Of a stretch of DNA of 64,000 bases, positions 32,557-43,224 are shown piece after piece. Location: the NCBI GenBank assembly GCA_037176885.1, contig JAWWNJ010000022.1, positions 310,001 through 374,000 on the forward strand, written 5' to 3'. Below the pieces are notes generated by a model. It worked only from the letters and a program-made list of their open reading frames with translations, was not told the origin of the DNA and did no database searches. Made by a program: the position numbers and the translations under genes. Origin of the DNA: Favolaschia claudopus. Lineage: Eukaryota > Basidiomycota > Agaricomycetes > Agaricales > Mycenaceae. Each line of letters begins with the position of its first letter. Within the stretch, counting starts at the first letter, position 1.

Positions 32557-33095
32557 GAATATCCCGACCACCCTCCCCTCTCGGAAAATCCGCAAATTCA
32601 CCGACCGTGCGCTCGCGATGAAGGGTACTGACAGTCGCATTAGAGCGAAGAAAGCCTGGACGAGGATGCCTAGTACGTTTTTTTTCTGTCTATCGCGTCG
32701 CGAGCCTTTTCTCACTGTTTTGGACTTTGGTGTCAAAGCGAATCTGGGTGCACTACGAAGACAGAGAGAAGGACCGCCGGCGAGGTTTGTGAGGGTCTAG
32801 GTCGAGATTACGAGTCAGTTTGAATATCCGTGCTGGAGTATCATACATCGGAGGGAAGGATAGATGAGGTATCGCATGCGTTAACTTTGCCCATGCGATC
32901 CTGCCGCTCACCGCTAGCACTTTTTGAGCAAGAAAAGTACTATAATGCTAGGAATAGGGGATTCGTGAAGATCCACCAAACTGCACGGCGACAAATTTTG
33001 CTCCTGGTCTCCGAGAACGTAGCATAACACCTAGGCTCGAAACCCGTTTCTAGGAAGCAGGCTGTCAATAGACACCGGCATTTCAATGTTCAAGG
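32557..33095 (+). repeat. Segmental duplication, copy 2, with Utp16-like gene fragment
   Basis: This is the partner of 4843-5370. It carries the second-exon codons (LPNIPTTLPSRKIRKFTDRA, then KGTDSRIRAKKAWTRMP), the intron, and the final exon (NLGALRRQREGPPARFVR), followed by the same 3' flank. There is no first exon, so this is a truncated pseudogene fragment. Its 3' flank abuts the 3' end of the F-box-like gene at 33123, where GATGCTGACAGGGTC-type flank of that family begins. Confidence 0.85.
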
Positions 33096-33122
33096 AAGTA
33101 ACACGACCCTGTCAGCATCCAG

Positions 33123-34024
33123 TTAGAAGTGCTTCTGGCTAAACCGAATGACAATTAGCCTACCTTTGATCTCACCCCTGCGTTTTTTAGCAAAGAAGGC
33201 GTCTGCGCGACTCCAATAACTGTCCTCGCCCCATGCCCACTTTTCCCATTCTTCAAAATTGAACACCTCTCGCACCGTCCTCACAACTATGCGTGGATCA
33301 GGTTGAAGGAGAAGACGTTCTTCGAAGCATCTAGCCACTGCCCAGTCTTGAAAATTGATGACTACAGCTTGGAGGTGTATGCAGTGATCCAAAGTCGGTG
33401 GGCGACCACTGTAAATCTCCGACAACGAGAGGTGTGTAAGCACCGGGAGTAATGCCAGGTTTGCCCACCCGTCCGTCATGCCCACTAGTTCCAAGTGAGT
33501 GACGGAGAGAAACATAGAGCGAGGGAACATCGCGTGTGAGTCAAACCGGATGCTGAGATTCTGGATTTGCATGTCGTCGAGGAGGGGGAGAAGTTCCGGG
33601 GGAAGGCGGGGCCCGTCGAAACAGAAGGATTGGAGTCTCGGGCATTCGGAAAGGAGAGCTATCATGGCAGGCGTTGACACGCGGTCGTCCACCCAGACAT
33701 GGCGCAAACTCTCCTGCTTGAAAGTCGCGGGCTTGTAGTAGAACGCAAGGAAGCGAGGACCTCTGGGGCTGAGGACCGGAAGGACGCGGTACAGAAAGGG
33801 CTCTATCCTGCAGTATAGGCTCGTTAGTTCGACTTGTGGTCATTCAATGCCAACTCGATGAGGGTTTTAGCTTGGGGCGCGGCTCGGACGTACCATCTAT
33901 GAACCCTGCGGCAAACGAAGAGAAGAGGGTGGAGGTGGATATGGCGGCGATTTTGTAAAGCTGCAGTCTCGAATATCTCTCGTTCGAGGTCGGGCGGCAA
34001 TATAGGATTCGTAGACGTTTCCAT
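33123..34024 (-). CDS. F-box-like family protein, intact copy
   Basis: Two exons (34024-33894, 33807-33123) give 271 aa and a TAA stop. It starts METSTNPILPPDLEREIF, the F-box-like opening of this family; a conserved intron splits a Trp codon after RRVHRW. The body has irregular Leu-rich segments (LLSECPRLQSFCFDG, LLPLLDDMQIQNLSI, MFLSVTHLELVGM, LPVLTHLSLSE). The C-terminus ends WGEDSYWSRADAFFAKKRRGEI. It presumably acts as an SCF substrate adaptor. It is the intact reference for the interrupted copy at 185-1309, and lies head to head with the broken copy at 34372 across about 350 bp. Confidence 0.85.
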
Positions 34025-34371
34025 TGCTTGGGTGGTCGAGTCAAGTTGGACTGTTGGAGTCAAGAAGGAATTTGGGCGCATCAGTGATGGGTCAAACATG
34101 ATGGCGCAATGATGGCGGCTACGATACTCTTTGATCCCGTCTTGAGGCTTAGCCCCTCATCTCGCAAAAACGACAAGAGTACATAACACAGTGTCGATGC
34201 GCACCGGTTCACTCTCGTGCAGCCTTATTGGTGGAAACCGATAGACCTGAAGGAAGGAGACGATAAGTAACCCTAACCCATTAATCCTCTCGTCAACCCT
34301 TATGTAACTAGGACATGATTGACAGCCTTTCTCCCACACTCTCTTGTGCTCAGACCTCACAGTCGATTTGC

Positions 34372-35717
34372 ATGGAGCCAGTCCTTCCGCCAGAGCTCGA
34401 GCGGGAGATATTCGAGACGGCGGCACATCTTGATCGCTCCGATATTCCGACCCTCCTTCTCGTTTATAGACGGGTTCATGAGTGGTATATATTCATTAAC
34501 TCTACCTAGCAGCAGTGGTAGATCCACTCGGATTGGCTCAGGGCTGACTGGTATGCATATGCAGGATTGAGCACTTGTTGTACCGCAGCATCACAATCGT
34601 AGCTCACGATGAATATCGCCTTCTCGCTGTTCAGGCCAGGCCAGCAGCTGCAGCTTTCTTGCAGCAAAACTTGCGCTATCTCTGCGTAGCGTACACTATA
34701 GGCTCGAATCCAGCCTGTGAGGGCGAACCCGTCGATACACAGGCTGGTCGATCTGAGTTTGAATTCCCATGTCAATCAGCTTATAACCAAATAAGGTTAT
34801 TCACAACTCACCCATAATTCACTCGAATTAAGAAAGTTTTGCGCGATAACTGAGCGATTTGTATCCTACAATCACTTTGTGCTTATCTGGAGGTCCAATC
34901 GTGAGTTTTGGGGGTGTAGGAGCTAGAATGGTGTGTGTTGTTGTTGTTTGGTCGTGATGTCACAGGCTGTAACGAATAACCTTTTTTGGTAACCGAGATT
35001 GACGTGGCAATTCAAACTCAGATCGACCGGTCTGTCTATCGACAGGCTTGCCTCCATAGACAGACGGTCACCGGTCTACGTACACTACTAGTACTACTAC
35101 ACCGATGGAACCCTTGAATACTCTTCTGTCCTACTGCTCCGATCTCCAGTCCCTCTACTTTGACGGAAATCCACCCGCCGATGTCCTTGCAGTCCTCGAT
35201 AACATGCGCCTACACTGGCAAAGACTGTGTTTGTGGGTCGACAACACATTCGCTCCGGCCGTGGGCGAGCAGTATGCTGACGCGATCAATGCTCCTCTCC
35301 GTGACCCATCTGGAACTATACTTCGATAAAACCTCCGGGTTACGCACTGCGCTGTGTGATTGGAACGAGTGGTCTCATCTTGCCTCACTCCCCGCGCCCA
35401 CGCATCTCTGCTTTTCAGAGGCCCTGAGCGCCCGACTTCTCCGACCTACCTTGGACAACTGTCCGACACTTTGTGTCCTGATAACTTTGTTCTCGAACGT
35501 TGGGAGTGCCCGCGCCTTTGAAACTACTCTCACCGCTCTCGCCGGCGCTGATCCACGCGTCGTGGTTGTAGTGGTGGGACAGCTATACGAGGATTTGGAA
35601 AGCGGTTTTTTGGGGGAGGAGGACTTTTGGGATCGCGCGGACGCATTCGTTGCCCGAAAACCTACTGGGCAACCACAGCCTCCTGTGCTTAATCGGTTTT
35701 TAACACCCTTTTCCTGA
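34372..35717 (+). pseudogene. F-box-like family copy broken by a MITE and a frameshift
   Basis: Exon 1 (34372-34484, MEPVLPPELEREIF) and the following GT-AG intron match the paralogue at 36059-36971, including identical exon-1 length (113 nt). Exon 2 starts at 34565 (IEHLLYRSITIV). At 34698 the frame runs into a 381-bp insertion with an 8-bp duplication; removing the element and one duplicate (389 bp) restores the frame into MEPLNTLLSYCSDLQSLYFDG. A second lesion lies near 35255-35265, where homology shifts by one base into the frame encoding SMLLSVTHLELYFD and RTALCDWNEWSHLASLPAP. The C-terminal EEDFWDRADAFVARKPTG block ends at 35717. The gene is therefore non-functional in two places. Confidence 0.85.
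34699..35079. mobile_element. hAT-like MITE (381 bp) with 8-bp target-site duplication
   Basis: GTACACTA flanks the element at 34691-34698 and 35080-35087. The two arms are inverted repeats of roughly 100 bp. The best-matching part is GGTCGATCTGAGTTTGAATT at 34745-34764 (first base pair diverging slightly) against its reverse complement around 35006-35027, continuing into AAGGTTATTC-type sequence on both sides. No coding capacity is visible. An 8-bp duplication and short non-autonomous structure suggest the hAT superfamily. Confidence 0.8.
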
Positions 35718-36058
35718 ATCTGGCCCCCCAGTGGCGCGTATAAACTACATATGTTTTTCTCTGATCGGTGAGATTCCCGTGCTGTAGAGAGTTAAGGATC
35801 GGGTGGTTCGCAGTGTTGGGTGGTTAGTTTCGTGCCGATGGCGGAGGTGTTCATAATCGGGGCTTGCTGCTTCCGTTGCGTCGGACGACATCAGAGGTCC
35901 AGCGTGCTTGCGGGGAATGCGGGGGAATATGGAGATGAAATGCTAGATGATCAGAGAATGGTTTATTTCCAAGTAGTTTAGCACGATAGACCGACATAAG
36001 CAGATCAGTCAGTCTTCAAGCAAGTAACGCGTGGCTTGGAAATCGAGTGAGAAAAAAG
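35718..36058. other. Intergenic between convergent F-box-like copies
   Basis: No coding segment or repeat recognised; it holds the 3' ends of the two convergent copies. Confidence 0.5.
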
Positions 36059-36971
36059 TCAAGCAAAGGGATATGGCATATCAACTTTTGACTCACCCTC
36101 GATGTCGCCCCTACGTTTACGAGCAATGAAAGCTTCCGCCCGACCCCAGTAATCATCTTCTCCTCTCGCTTGTCTTACCCAATCATCAAACAAGTCAGTC
36201 ACCGCGATTGCAACCATGCGCGGATCTGTTATTACGGGGAAATCCTCGACGAAGGCTCTGGCCTCCTTCATGTTCCCGAACAGAGCGACAACTGTCCGAA
36301 GTCGCCCACATCGTTCCAAGGTTGGTAGGAGGAGATATCGAGCCAGAATTTCTGAGAAAGCCAAGTGTGTGAGGGCAGGGAGTGATGCAAGGTGGGTCCA
36401 TTCGTCCCAGGTCAAGGCAATTTCCGTTGTGGTGCCTCCATCATAATTAAGTTCTAGATGGGTGATGAAGAGAAACATTGGGCGATGCAGCATCGAGGAG
36501 CCTGAAGCCCACGAAAGTGGGAAAAAGGCATTGTCTACCCACATGGTCAACCTTTTGAGCTGCAAGGCGTCAAGGGCGGGAAGAAGATCGATGTGCATAT
36601 CCGGAGCAAAATGAAGAGTTTGAAGATCAGGGCAGCCGAACAAGAGGGCTTTTACGAGGTCCTCCTCGGCGTGGTGAAAATCCACCACGAGATGGCGCAC
36701 AGTATGCTTCAAGAAAGCATCGGTCTTGGCTTTGACCGCCGCGACAAGCATCGCATCACTGGTATCAACTACCCGGTAGAGATATGGGTCAATCCTGAAA
36801 AACCGGTCAATGGGCTTGATATTGTTGTCTACGCCAAGTTTACGCCCGATCTACGCACCATTGGTGGACCCTGCGACAAACAAGAAGTAGATGAGGAATA
36901 TGCTGGCGATTTCCGATGGCAGCTATTTCGAATATCTCCCGTTCAAGCTCTCGCGGGAAAATGGGGTCCAT
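36059..36971 (-). CDS. F-box-like family protein, second intact copy
   Basis: Two exons (36971-36859, 36794-36059) give 282 aa. The N-terminus MDPIFPRELEREIFEIAAIG is followed by LLLVCRRVHQW and the family intron in the same phase. Leu-rich segments include LLFGCPDLQTLHFAPDM, LDALQLKRLTMWVDN, MFLFITHLELNYDG, LASLPALTHLAFSE. The C-terminal signature is GEDDYWGRAEAFIARKRRGD. It is closest to the broken copy at 34372 (WDEWTHLASLPA against WNEWSHLASLPA), and the two are convergent neighbours. An SCF-adaptor role is likely from the F-box-like start; the target is unknown. Confidence 0.85.
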
Positions 36972-37401
36972 CGAACTTGACTGGGACGGAAGACTGAAGA
37001 GACGAGATCGTTGCCAGTGGTTACGAGTCGCGAGACCGTGTGAATGCGGAAATTGTGGAAATTACCGGGGTGAGTCATTTCGAATGACTCTGACTTTTCG
37101 ACCGATCGATGATCGATCTTGCCATGATAACAGCTGGGCAACGAGCAGACACAGCAGCATGGCGCAGATGGAAGCGCGCGGGGCCCATATTTACTGTGTC
37201 ACCCCGAGGTCACTCGATCGAAACGAGTTGCTGCTATTCGCATGGGTGAAATCCTTTTTTCGTTTACTCATTTTGGCTCAATTCCTTGCCCAGTTGCCCA
37301 ACGACCTGACAAACTATTATAATCATTCATCCATGTAATCCAATCCTATCATGTCCGTATGTTATATTATGTTGGTTTGAACTGCATATTACAGTCTGAA
37401 T
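36972..37401. other. Intergenic, no gene seen
   Basis: Upstream region of the F-box-like gene and 3' side of the homoserine acetyltransferase gene. No coding or repeat feature was recognised. Confidence 0.5.
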
Positions 37402-38897
37402 CTACCAATTCGTCAAATCCGCCTCCGCCTCCCCGAACACACTGCTCTTCTTCACCTCGAACGCCGCCGTATCTGACTGCACTCCATTCACCTCTGAATT
37501 AGCTCCGACATATAACTCCGGCAACTCCCGCCTCAAAAACCCCAACACATGCCCATTAATCTGCTGAAACTCCAGCAAAAAACCATCGTGCCCATCGGGC
37601 GATTGAATTGTCACAAGCTCCGCGTGAGGGATGTGCGCCGCGAGCTCATACTGCTCGTTCGGTGTGAATAGACCGTCGCTGGCGACGCTGATGACGAGCG
37701 CACGCGGCGGCAGCGTCCCGAGAACCCGTGCTAGAGCGGTCCCGTCGTCGTCTTCCAGCTCAGAGACAGTGATACGCCCCCGAGCAACGTCATGCGTATC
37801 GAGCTTGCGCGTGATGTGGATGTAGCAGTTTGCGTCGAAGCGGGCGGTGAATTTCTGGCCTTGATAGCGCAGGTAGGACTGGGCTGAGAAGATTGGCGGC
37901 CTGGCCGTCGTCAACGACGAAGGCATTCTGTGGTGCCCGTCGTTGTGTGCTGCGATGGCGGTCTCAGCGGGCGATTGGGGTCGGGAGCCGGGCGGGGTGG
38001 GTGTTCCCGGAACGACTGGCGCGGTATTCAGCTGAGCGCGGCGGCCAAAACGGCTCTCGAATGAGTCGCGGGAGCGATATGTGAGCAAGGCGCTCATGCG
38101 GGCGGCGGAAAGCCCGGAGGCAGGTTGGGTGATGTAGAAGCCGTCGCCGTATGCCGGATCGCTGTAGATGCTTTGGCGTTGGGCTTCGCCCCATGATATG
38201 CACCATCTACAAATTCGTTCTAGCATGTCACGGTCGAATGAGGGGAGAAATGGATGACGGACGCAGAATGACGAGCAGAGGTGGCGATCGGGACGACGTG
38301 TCGGATGTATCCATCGGGAGTACACAGCGGCCATTCGAGGACGGCCATCCCACCCATGGAGCCTCCGATCACGACTGCGACGGAGTTGACACCGAGGTGG
38401 TCGAGGACTCGTTTGTGTATCCTCGATGAATAAATTAGTGAATGCCTGAGATTTTGAATTCCAATACCGATACAAACCATACATCGTCGCGGATGGTCGT
38501 CGCTGGAAATTCAGGCCCATAGAGCTTACCTGTCGCAGGGTTTTTCGTGATGGGCGACGCAGAGCCGTACGGTGAGCCCAAGACGTTCGCGCAGAAGATA
38601 AAAAATCGTTGGGGGTCGAATGCTTTTCCCGGACCCATCAGTGGACCCCACCTAGATAGATATATACTCATTAGTTCAAGATACGACCTACGCATCCTCC
38701 CATCCTTCTCACCAGTCCTCAACATCGGCGCTTCCTGTGAACGCATGACAGATGATCATGACATTGTCTTTCTTGCTGTTTAGCGTTCCCCAAGTTTTGT
38801 AGGCAACGGGGACTTGGTGAAGCTGGACACCAGACTCCAGGGTGAACGAAGGAACAACGAATATTGACTGATCTAGATGTATGAGTGATTCGGTCAT
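37402..38897 (-). CDS. MET2: Homoserine O-acetyltransferase
   Basis: Four exons (38897-38713, 38651-38478, 38421-38263, 38206-37402) give 440 aa. It transfers acetyl from acetyl-CoA to homoserine, the first committed step of methionine synthesis. The alpha/beta-hydrolase nucleophile Ser141 sits in VIGGSMGGMAVLEWPL. Other family blocks are VAYKTWGTLN, CHAFTGSADVEDWWGPLMG, FFIFCANVLGSPYGSASP, DPAYGDGFY, and the catalytic Asp and His in VASDGLFTP and SPDGHDGFLLE. An insert of about 45 residues, Pro- and Ala-rich (PGTPTPPGSRPQSPAETAIA), lies before the FSAQSYLRYQGQKF block, as in other fungal enzymes. The exon 2-3 junction uses donor GTTTGT and yields Trp where relatives often have Arg, so that junction is slightly uncertain. 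Confidence 0.95.
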
Positions 38898-40652
38898 GAT
38901 GGCAGGAGGAACAGAGGGTGTTTGCACAAGTTAGTACTGATGCGACTCGGATCTGGGTATGAGTCATACATGATTTCCACTCCAATGAATTCATGGAGGT
39001 AGTTGTATTAGGGGTAAATGAGGCCTATGAAGATTGGGAGAGAGTTGCGTGGGGAGGGGGTGCTTATCGGGTGCGCCAAAGGTTGGGGCCAAAATAAATT
39101 GTCAATTGAGTATGGGTACACCGGTCCGCGTCTTCGACATTCGACATTCGTGTTCAATTGAATCAATTGAACAGTATACCTACCTATCCGCCTCACGCTA
39201 GTGCGCTGAGAGACGAACATCTGCCTCGACAAAGATAAGTAACCGGAATCATGTATCAAACAACATCATAAGTACAATTGCAAGCTACAAAACAAAATTA
39301 GTAGGCGAAAGAGTGCTCTATAGGTTTAGTCAGGGAGGAGCGGAGAGGAAAAGATAAATCGTGGACATACACAGGAGGGGATATTCGCTGGTGGAAGCGA
39401 TAGCTCATGGAGCTAAAGAATCAACCTGCAGGAAAAAAACGTTTGGACGATGGCAATGAAGCTGATATGAGAAGGACAGGTGCGCACGGAAAGGGCACCA
39501 CGCACTAAAAAAAATCTGGTCAAATTCAAACGATGCACAGAGTACGCGATGCTACACACGGATGCGGTCCACCGCGCTGGCCGCAATAGGCGCAGACGGG
39601 CACATTAGGTTTCCGTTTAGCATCATTCTGAGGAACGGTCTCGGCCGCCGCAGCGTCGCAAGTGCTCTGCGTCTCGACTTGAACGACGTGCTGAGCGATG
39701 GTGATGATAGTGTGAGTACACATGATGCACAAGGTAGGGTTGGAAAAGAGGTTGGGAGATTGGGGGTGTCGGAGGAGATGCATTCTCGTCCTTTTATCGT
39801 GTTCTTTCGACTCCTGTACACGCCACACACGTTTAGAATGGACTGACTCGGATGATTTTTGCCTACAGCAACTGTACCCAGGCGCCTCGAAATATATTAT
39901 TACCTTCCATTTTTCATCAGCTTTTCCATTTTTCATCAGCGCTCACTGGCACGTACCGTGCTGTGGAATACGCAGTCATGATTGTGGCTGAATTTGAATA
40001 GAGCGCAGAAGCTGTAAGAGACTGTGATTAGCTGCATGGGCATGTGGGTCCAACGGAGTGTGGCGTCTTTTCGCTAAGTGATGCACGAAATACTGTAACT
40101 GCGTCATCAGAATACCGAGCTTTCATAGTCAAGCCGCCGAGCCCATAGTACAAAACAGTCGATATAGCCATGAGATCCACTGAGTACACTGGCGAGGCAA
40201 TGTTGAGATGACGGTCGACTGAGTGTGGTTTTGAACAAGCGGATCGCCGGCAGCTTCTAGTTTGAAGGAGAGTCGGAGACTGACGCACTTCTTTGATTTC
40301 CAGCCCAGGATGACACGCTCCGTGATTCAAATTGATTCTCAATGGAGGAATATCTGGCGACAGTGCGTCCAGTTACGGGCATTCTTGAATTGAGTGAGGA
40401 TTAAAACAACAGAGCGACGGAGGATATGATGCTGATCTTGTGTGCGAAAATCGACTTCCCATGTCCCCACAGCGGGTTGGGTGATCAGGTTCGTTGAACG
40501 CTGCTCTTGAAACAAACACAGTTTTCAGTATTGAAACCCTGATTCTCATGAAGTCACAAGAACGGGGCGCACATGAGGAGAGCACAAAGAGTCTTGATAC
40601 ACAATGGACGCAGCTTCTACAGAAAAATCAGACCGGCCGACGGATCTCCTTG
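38898..40652. other. Intergenic, one weak small-gene candidate
   Basis: A minus-strand frame near 39722-39526 begins MCTHTIITIAQHVVQVETQ and contains CAYCGQRGGPHPC, a zinc-knuckle-like Cys/His pattern, but it has no further support. A direct repeat of TTTTTCATCAGC (39905-39940) is present. Otherwise nothing is recognised in this 1.7 kb. Confidence 0.35.
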
Positions 40653-41755
40653 TCACGCATCCTCAGCATCGGCTCCCTTTAAGAACTCAACCAAATCCCG
40701 CGCAAAAATCTGATGAATCTTGCTTGTTGGATGAAGATGATCGCGCCAAACAGCGCCACCACTCGTCGACACATCTTCCTCCGGAATTCCATGCTCCCCC
40801 AGATTGTCCAGGATTCGATTGAAGGCGTCAAATGCGGAGAATATCAGGACCCTTGCATCTGGATGCGCCGAAGAGAATTTCTGCACGGACTCTCGGAGAG
40901 ATGAGTTCCAGTTGAGGTATGTGGTGCTGATGTCGGAAGAAGCTTTCGCGCCTGTACTCCCAGAGGTAGACTCATGAAATAATCTTCGTATAAGAGGATG
41001 AAAACGTACCCGCAGGGGTTCGACCGATGGGCGGAACATCGATGAAGAGGAACAAACGAGCGCCGGCAGCGTACAACTTTTCTTGAAGCCCGAATAACAC
41101 TGCTAGTGTATCCTCGTGCGTGTCTGCATATCTTACAAGAAGTCGTCAATTCGCCAGTATTGGAAAAGATCAGACGCTTACGCGCAATCGTTTATACCGA
41201 CCCATGTCACTGTAATATTCATCAGCTGCTTGCAAAAAACGAAGAAAAAAGGTACCAAATAACGAATCTGCGGAATCCCACGGCAACTTCTTCCGCTTGC
41301 GCTGCATCGGATACCCAGTAAGAAAATCGATATCAACCTGAGTCTCCACCGCCGCACCCCAGCCAACCGCTGGAACGCGCGCGCCTCCAACGGCGTAATC
41401 ATGGACCACCAATTTGCGGTGACAAGAGTCGTCCATGAGAAGGAAGCCTACCCAGTTGGTGCCGTTCTCATCGTGTGGTATTGTGTTACGGTCAATTTTG
41501 GTGGGCGGGCGTGGTTTTCCTGGAGATCCAAAAGCGGAATACGAGTCGCCACTGAAGTCAGAGAGATTCTTAAATTCAGCTTGGCAATGGTAGAAATATA
41601 TGAGACCCAAACATACAAGATAAAGATGCGTTTCAAAGAGTTGAATCCCGGCCAGGAAATTTTGTCGTTTGATGTGGCATTGTCTATTTCTGGTTCAACT
41701 CCTGGCTGAAAGCTGTCAGCACTGAGCAGCCACCAAGTCGCAGCGATGTCGCTCA
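40653..41755 (-). CDS. GDSL-type esterase (CE16-like), 5' end unresolved
   Basis: Exons ending or lying at about 41755-41617, 41551-41256, 41209-41182, 41131-41010 and 40951-40653 join in one frame. The conserved blocks are WPGFNSLKRIFIFGDSYSAFG (nucleophile Ser in GDS), VVHDYAVGGARV, VTWVGINDCA (block III Asn) and the catalytic Asp-His pair in AVWRDHLHPTSKIH. This is the order of fungal acetylesterases of family CE16, which remove acetyl groups from hemicellulose oligomers. No in-frame ATG was found before GVEPEIDNATSNDKISWPGF, so a short upstream exon or loss of the start is likely. A signal peptide is therefore not visible. A TATAAAT-like element lies around 41805-41815. Confidence 0.8.
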
Positions 41756-42855
41756 CTCTGGCTTGTCGGTTCAGACTTTGGCTACAGCGCTCGTATAAAG
41801 AGCCAATTTATATTCGAATATAATGCTCACAGATCTCTGAAAGAAAGACAACCTCGACAAGTGCTTCATCCTGGCATGAAGGGAGAAAGAAAGAGGTGAT
41901 GCGTCGGGATTGGTCGGTGATGCGGGTGACCGAACGTGACAGTGCATCAGATTACCTTGCTTGCCAAGGTTTATTCAGCGTTCCCGAAATTCCTTATGCT
42001 TCTTCACAGCCACTACATAGCCACCGCCAAAGCAGCTGCGGCTGAGCTGCCGACCTTGTGCCGGTCGCTCAACAGCCGAATCGAGACGGCAACCAATCGG
42101 CAAGTCTTCGGCATGTTCTCAACCTGGACCCGAGGCTCAACGAATCAAGCCATCACTGGACGGCACATCGTTCATTTGTTCCAGACACAGCAAGCCCTCA
42201 GTTCAGTAGGGCTGGTAGTACGACATAGAATTCGAACATGAAATCGGCTCTGAAGAAACAGCCTCTCGGTTCGGCATTTCACTTTTCAGAACTTGAGGGA
42301 GATGTGTTTACCCGTGCTGCATAGCGTGAGTTCGGTGGAAGAGATTCATCATTTCTAAACAGCGGGAGGGAGCAGAGACGTGGTTTTGGTGTAGTAGGTG
42401 CGTGTCGGAATATTCATTTTAATCAGGAGAAATAGTGGAGGAAAATAATTCCATTCGAGGGTTCCATAAGAGAAATTGTCAACGAGCTAGACTATTGACA
42501 TTCAAACTCAGAATCAAAGATCTTGATATTGTGGGAGGAGGAACACTCCGAGCAATTGCGTCAAATAACATGAATTCTACTCCATTGATCTGAATTCGAA
42601 GTAGCGGTGGGTAGAACTTGGAGACGAACGATAGCTTGAGTCGGAGCCTGGAATCCAGACTCCGGTGCCGCGGAAGATCACAAGAATCCGCTCACACTTA
42701 AGTTTTGTTTTTCCACAAGCAAGGTTCCAGCTGGCGCAGCCAGAGCTTTCGAGTGATATCATGATGTGACAAGTCGCGAAACTCTCACCAATTGGTTGCC
42801 AGTTGACCACCATCGTCTCAGCATTCTTTTCGCGTTTATTGACCAGAGAAGTACC
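41756..42855. other. Intergenic, no gene seen
   Basis: Lies between the esterase promoter and the left end of the candidate transposon. No coding or RNA feature could be supported. Confidence 0.45.
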
Positions 42856-42955
42856 GGCACCACAGTATGGCGTGTTTATATATAAAGACCTCTCATTAGA
42901 GGTCAAACTTTTATGTATAAACGCCTCTCATTAGAGGTCCAGTTTATTCATGTGA
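42856..42955 (+). repeat. Left terminal inverted repeat with two hairpins
   Basis: Contains ACCTCTCATTAGAGGT at 42888-42903 and CCTCTCATTAGAGGT near 42924-42938, each a 5-6 bp stem around CATT, separated by AAACTTTTATGTATAAACG. The order GTTTATATATAAAGA, hairpin, spacer, hairpin, CCAGTTTATTCATGTGAT mirrors the right end. Confidence 0.85.
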
Positions 42956-43224
42956 TAATGCCACTCACCTCCCCTGTTCTGCGTGATGAACGACGAGCAA
43001 GCCTTCGAGTATGTTGTGGTAGACGATGAGGAGCAATGTTACGTTATGTCCATTTTGGGAAGGCAATCAGCAAGGCCGTTAGTCGTCGTGGGCGACGATG
43101 AGGTCGAAATGAGGCGAAAACAAGGGAGAAAATGCACAAAAAAATACATAATTCGGTGGCTCGCATGATACATTGTAATGAAGTAATAGGGAGGCATTAT
43201 TGAATCAAAAACAATGAATCCGAG

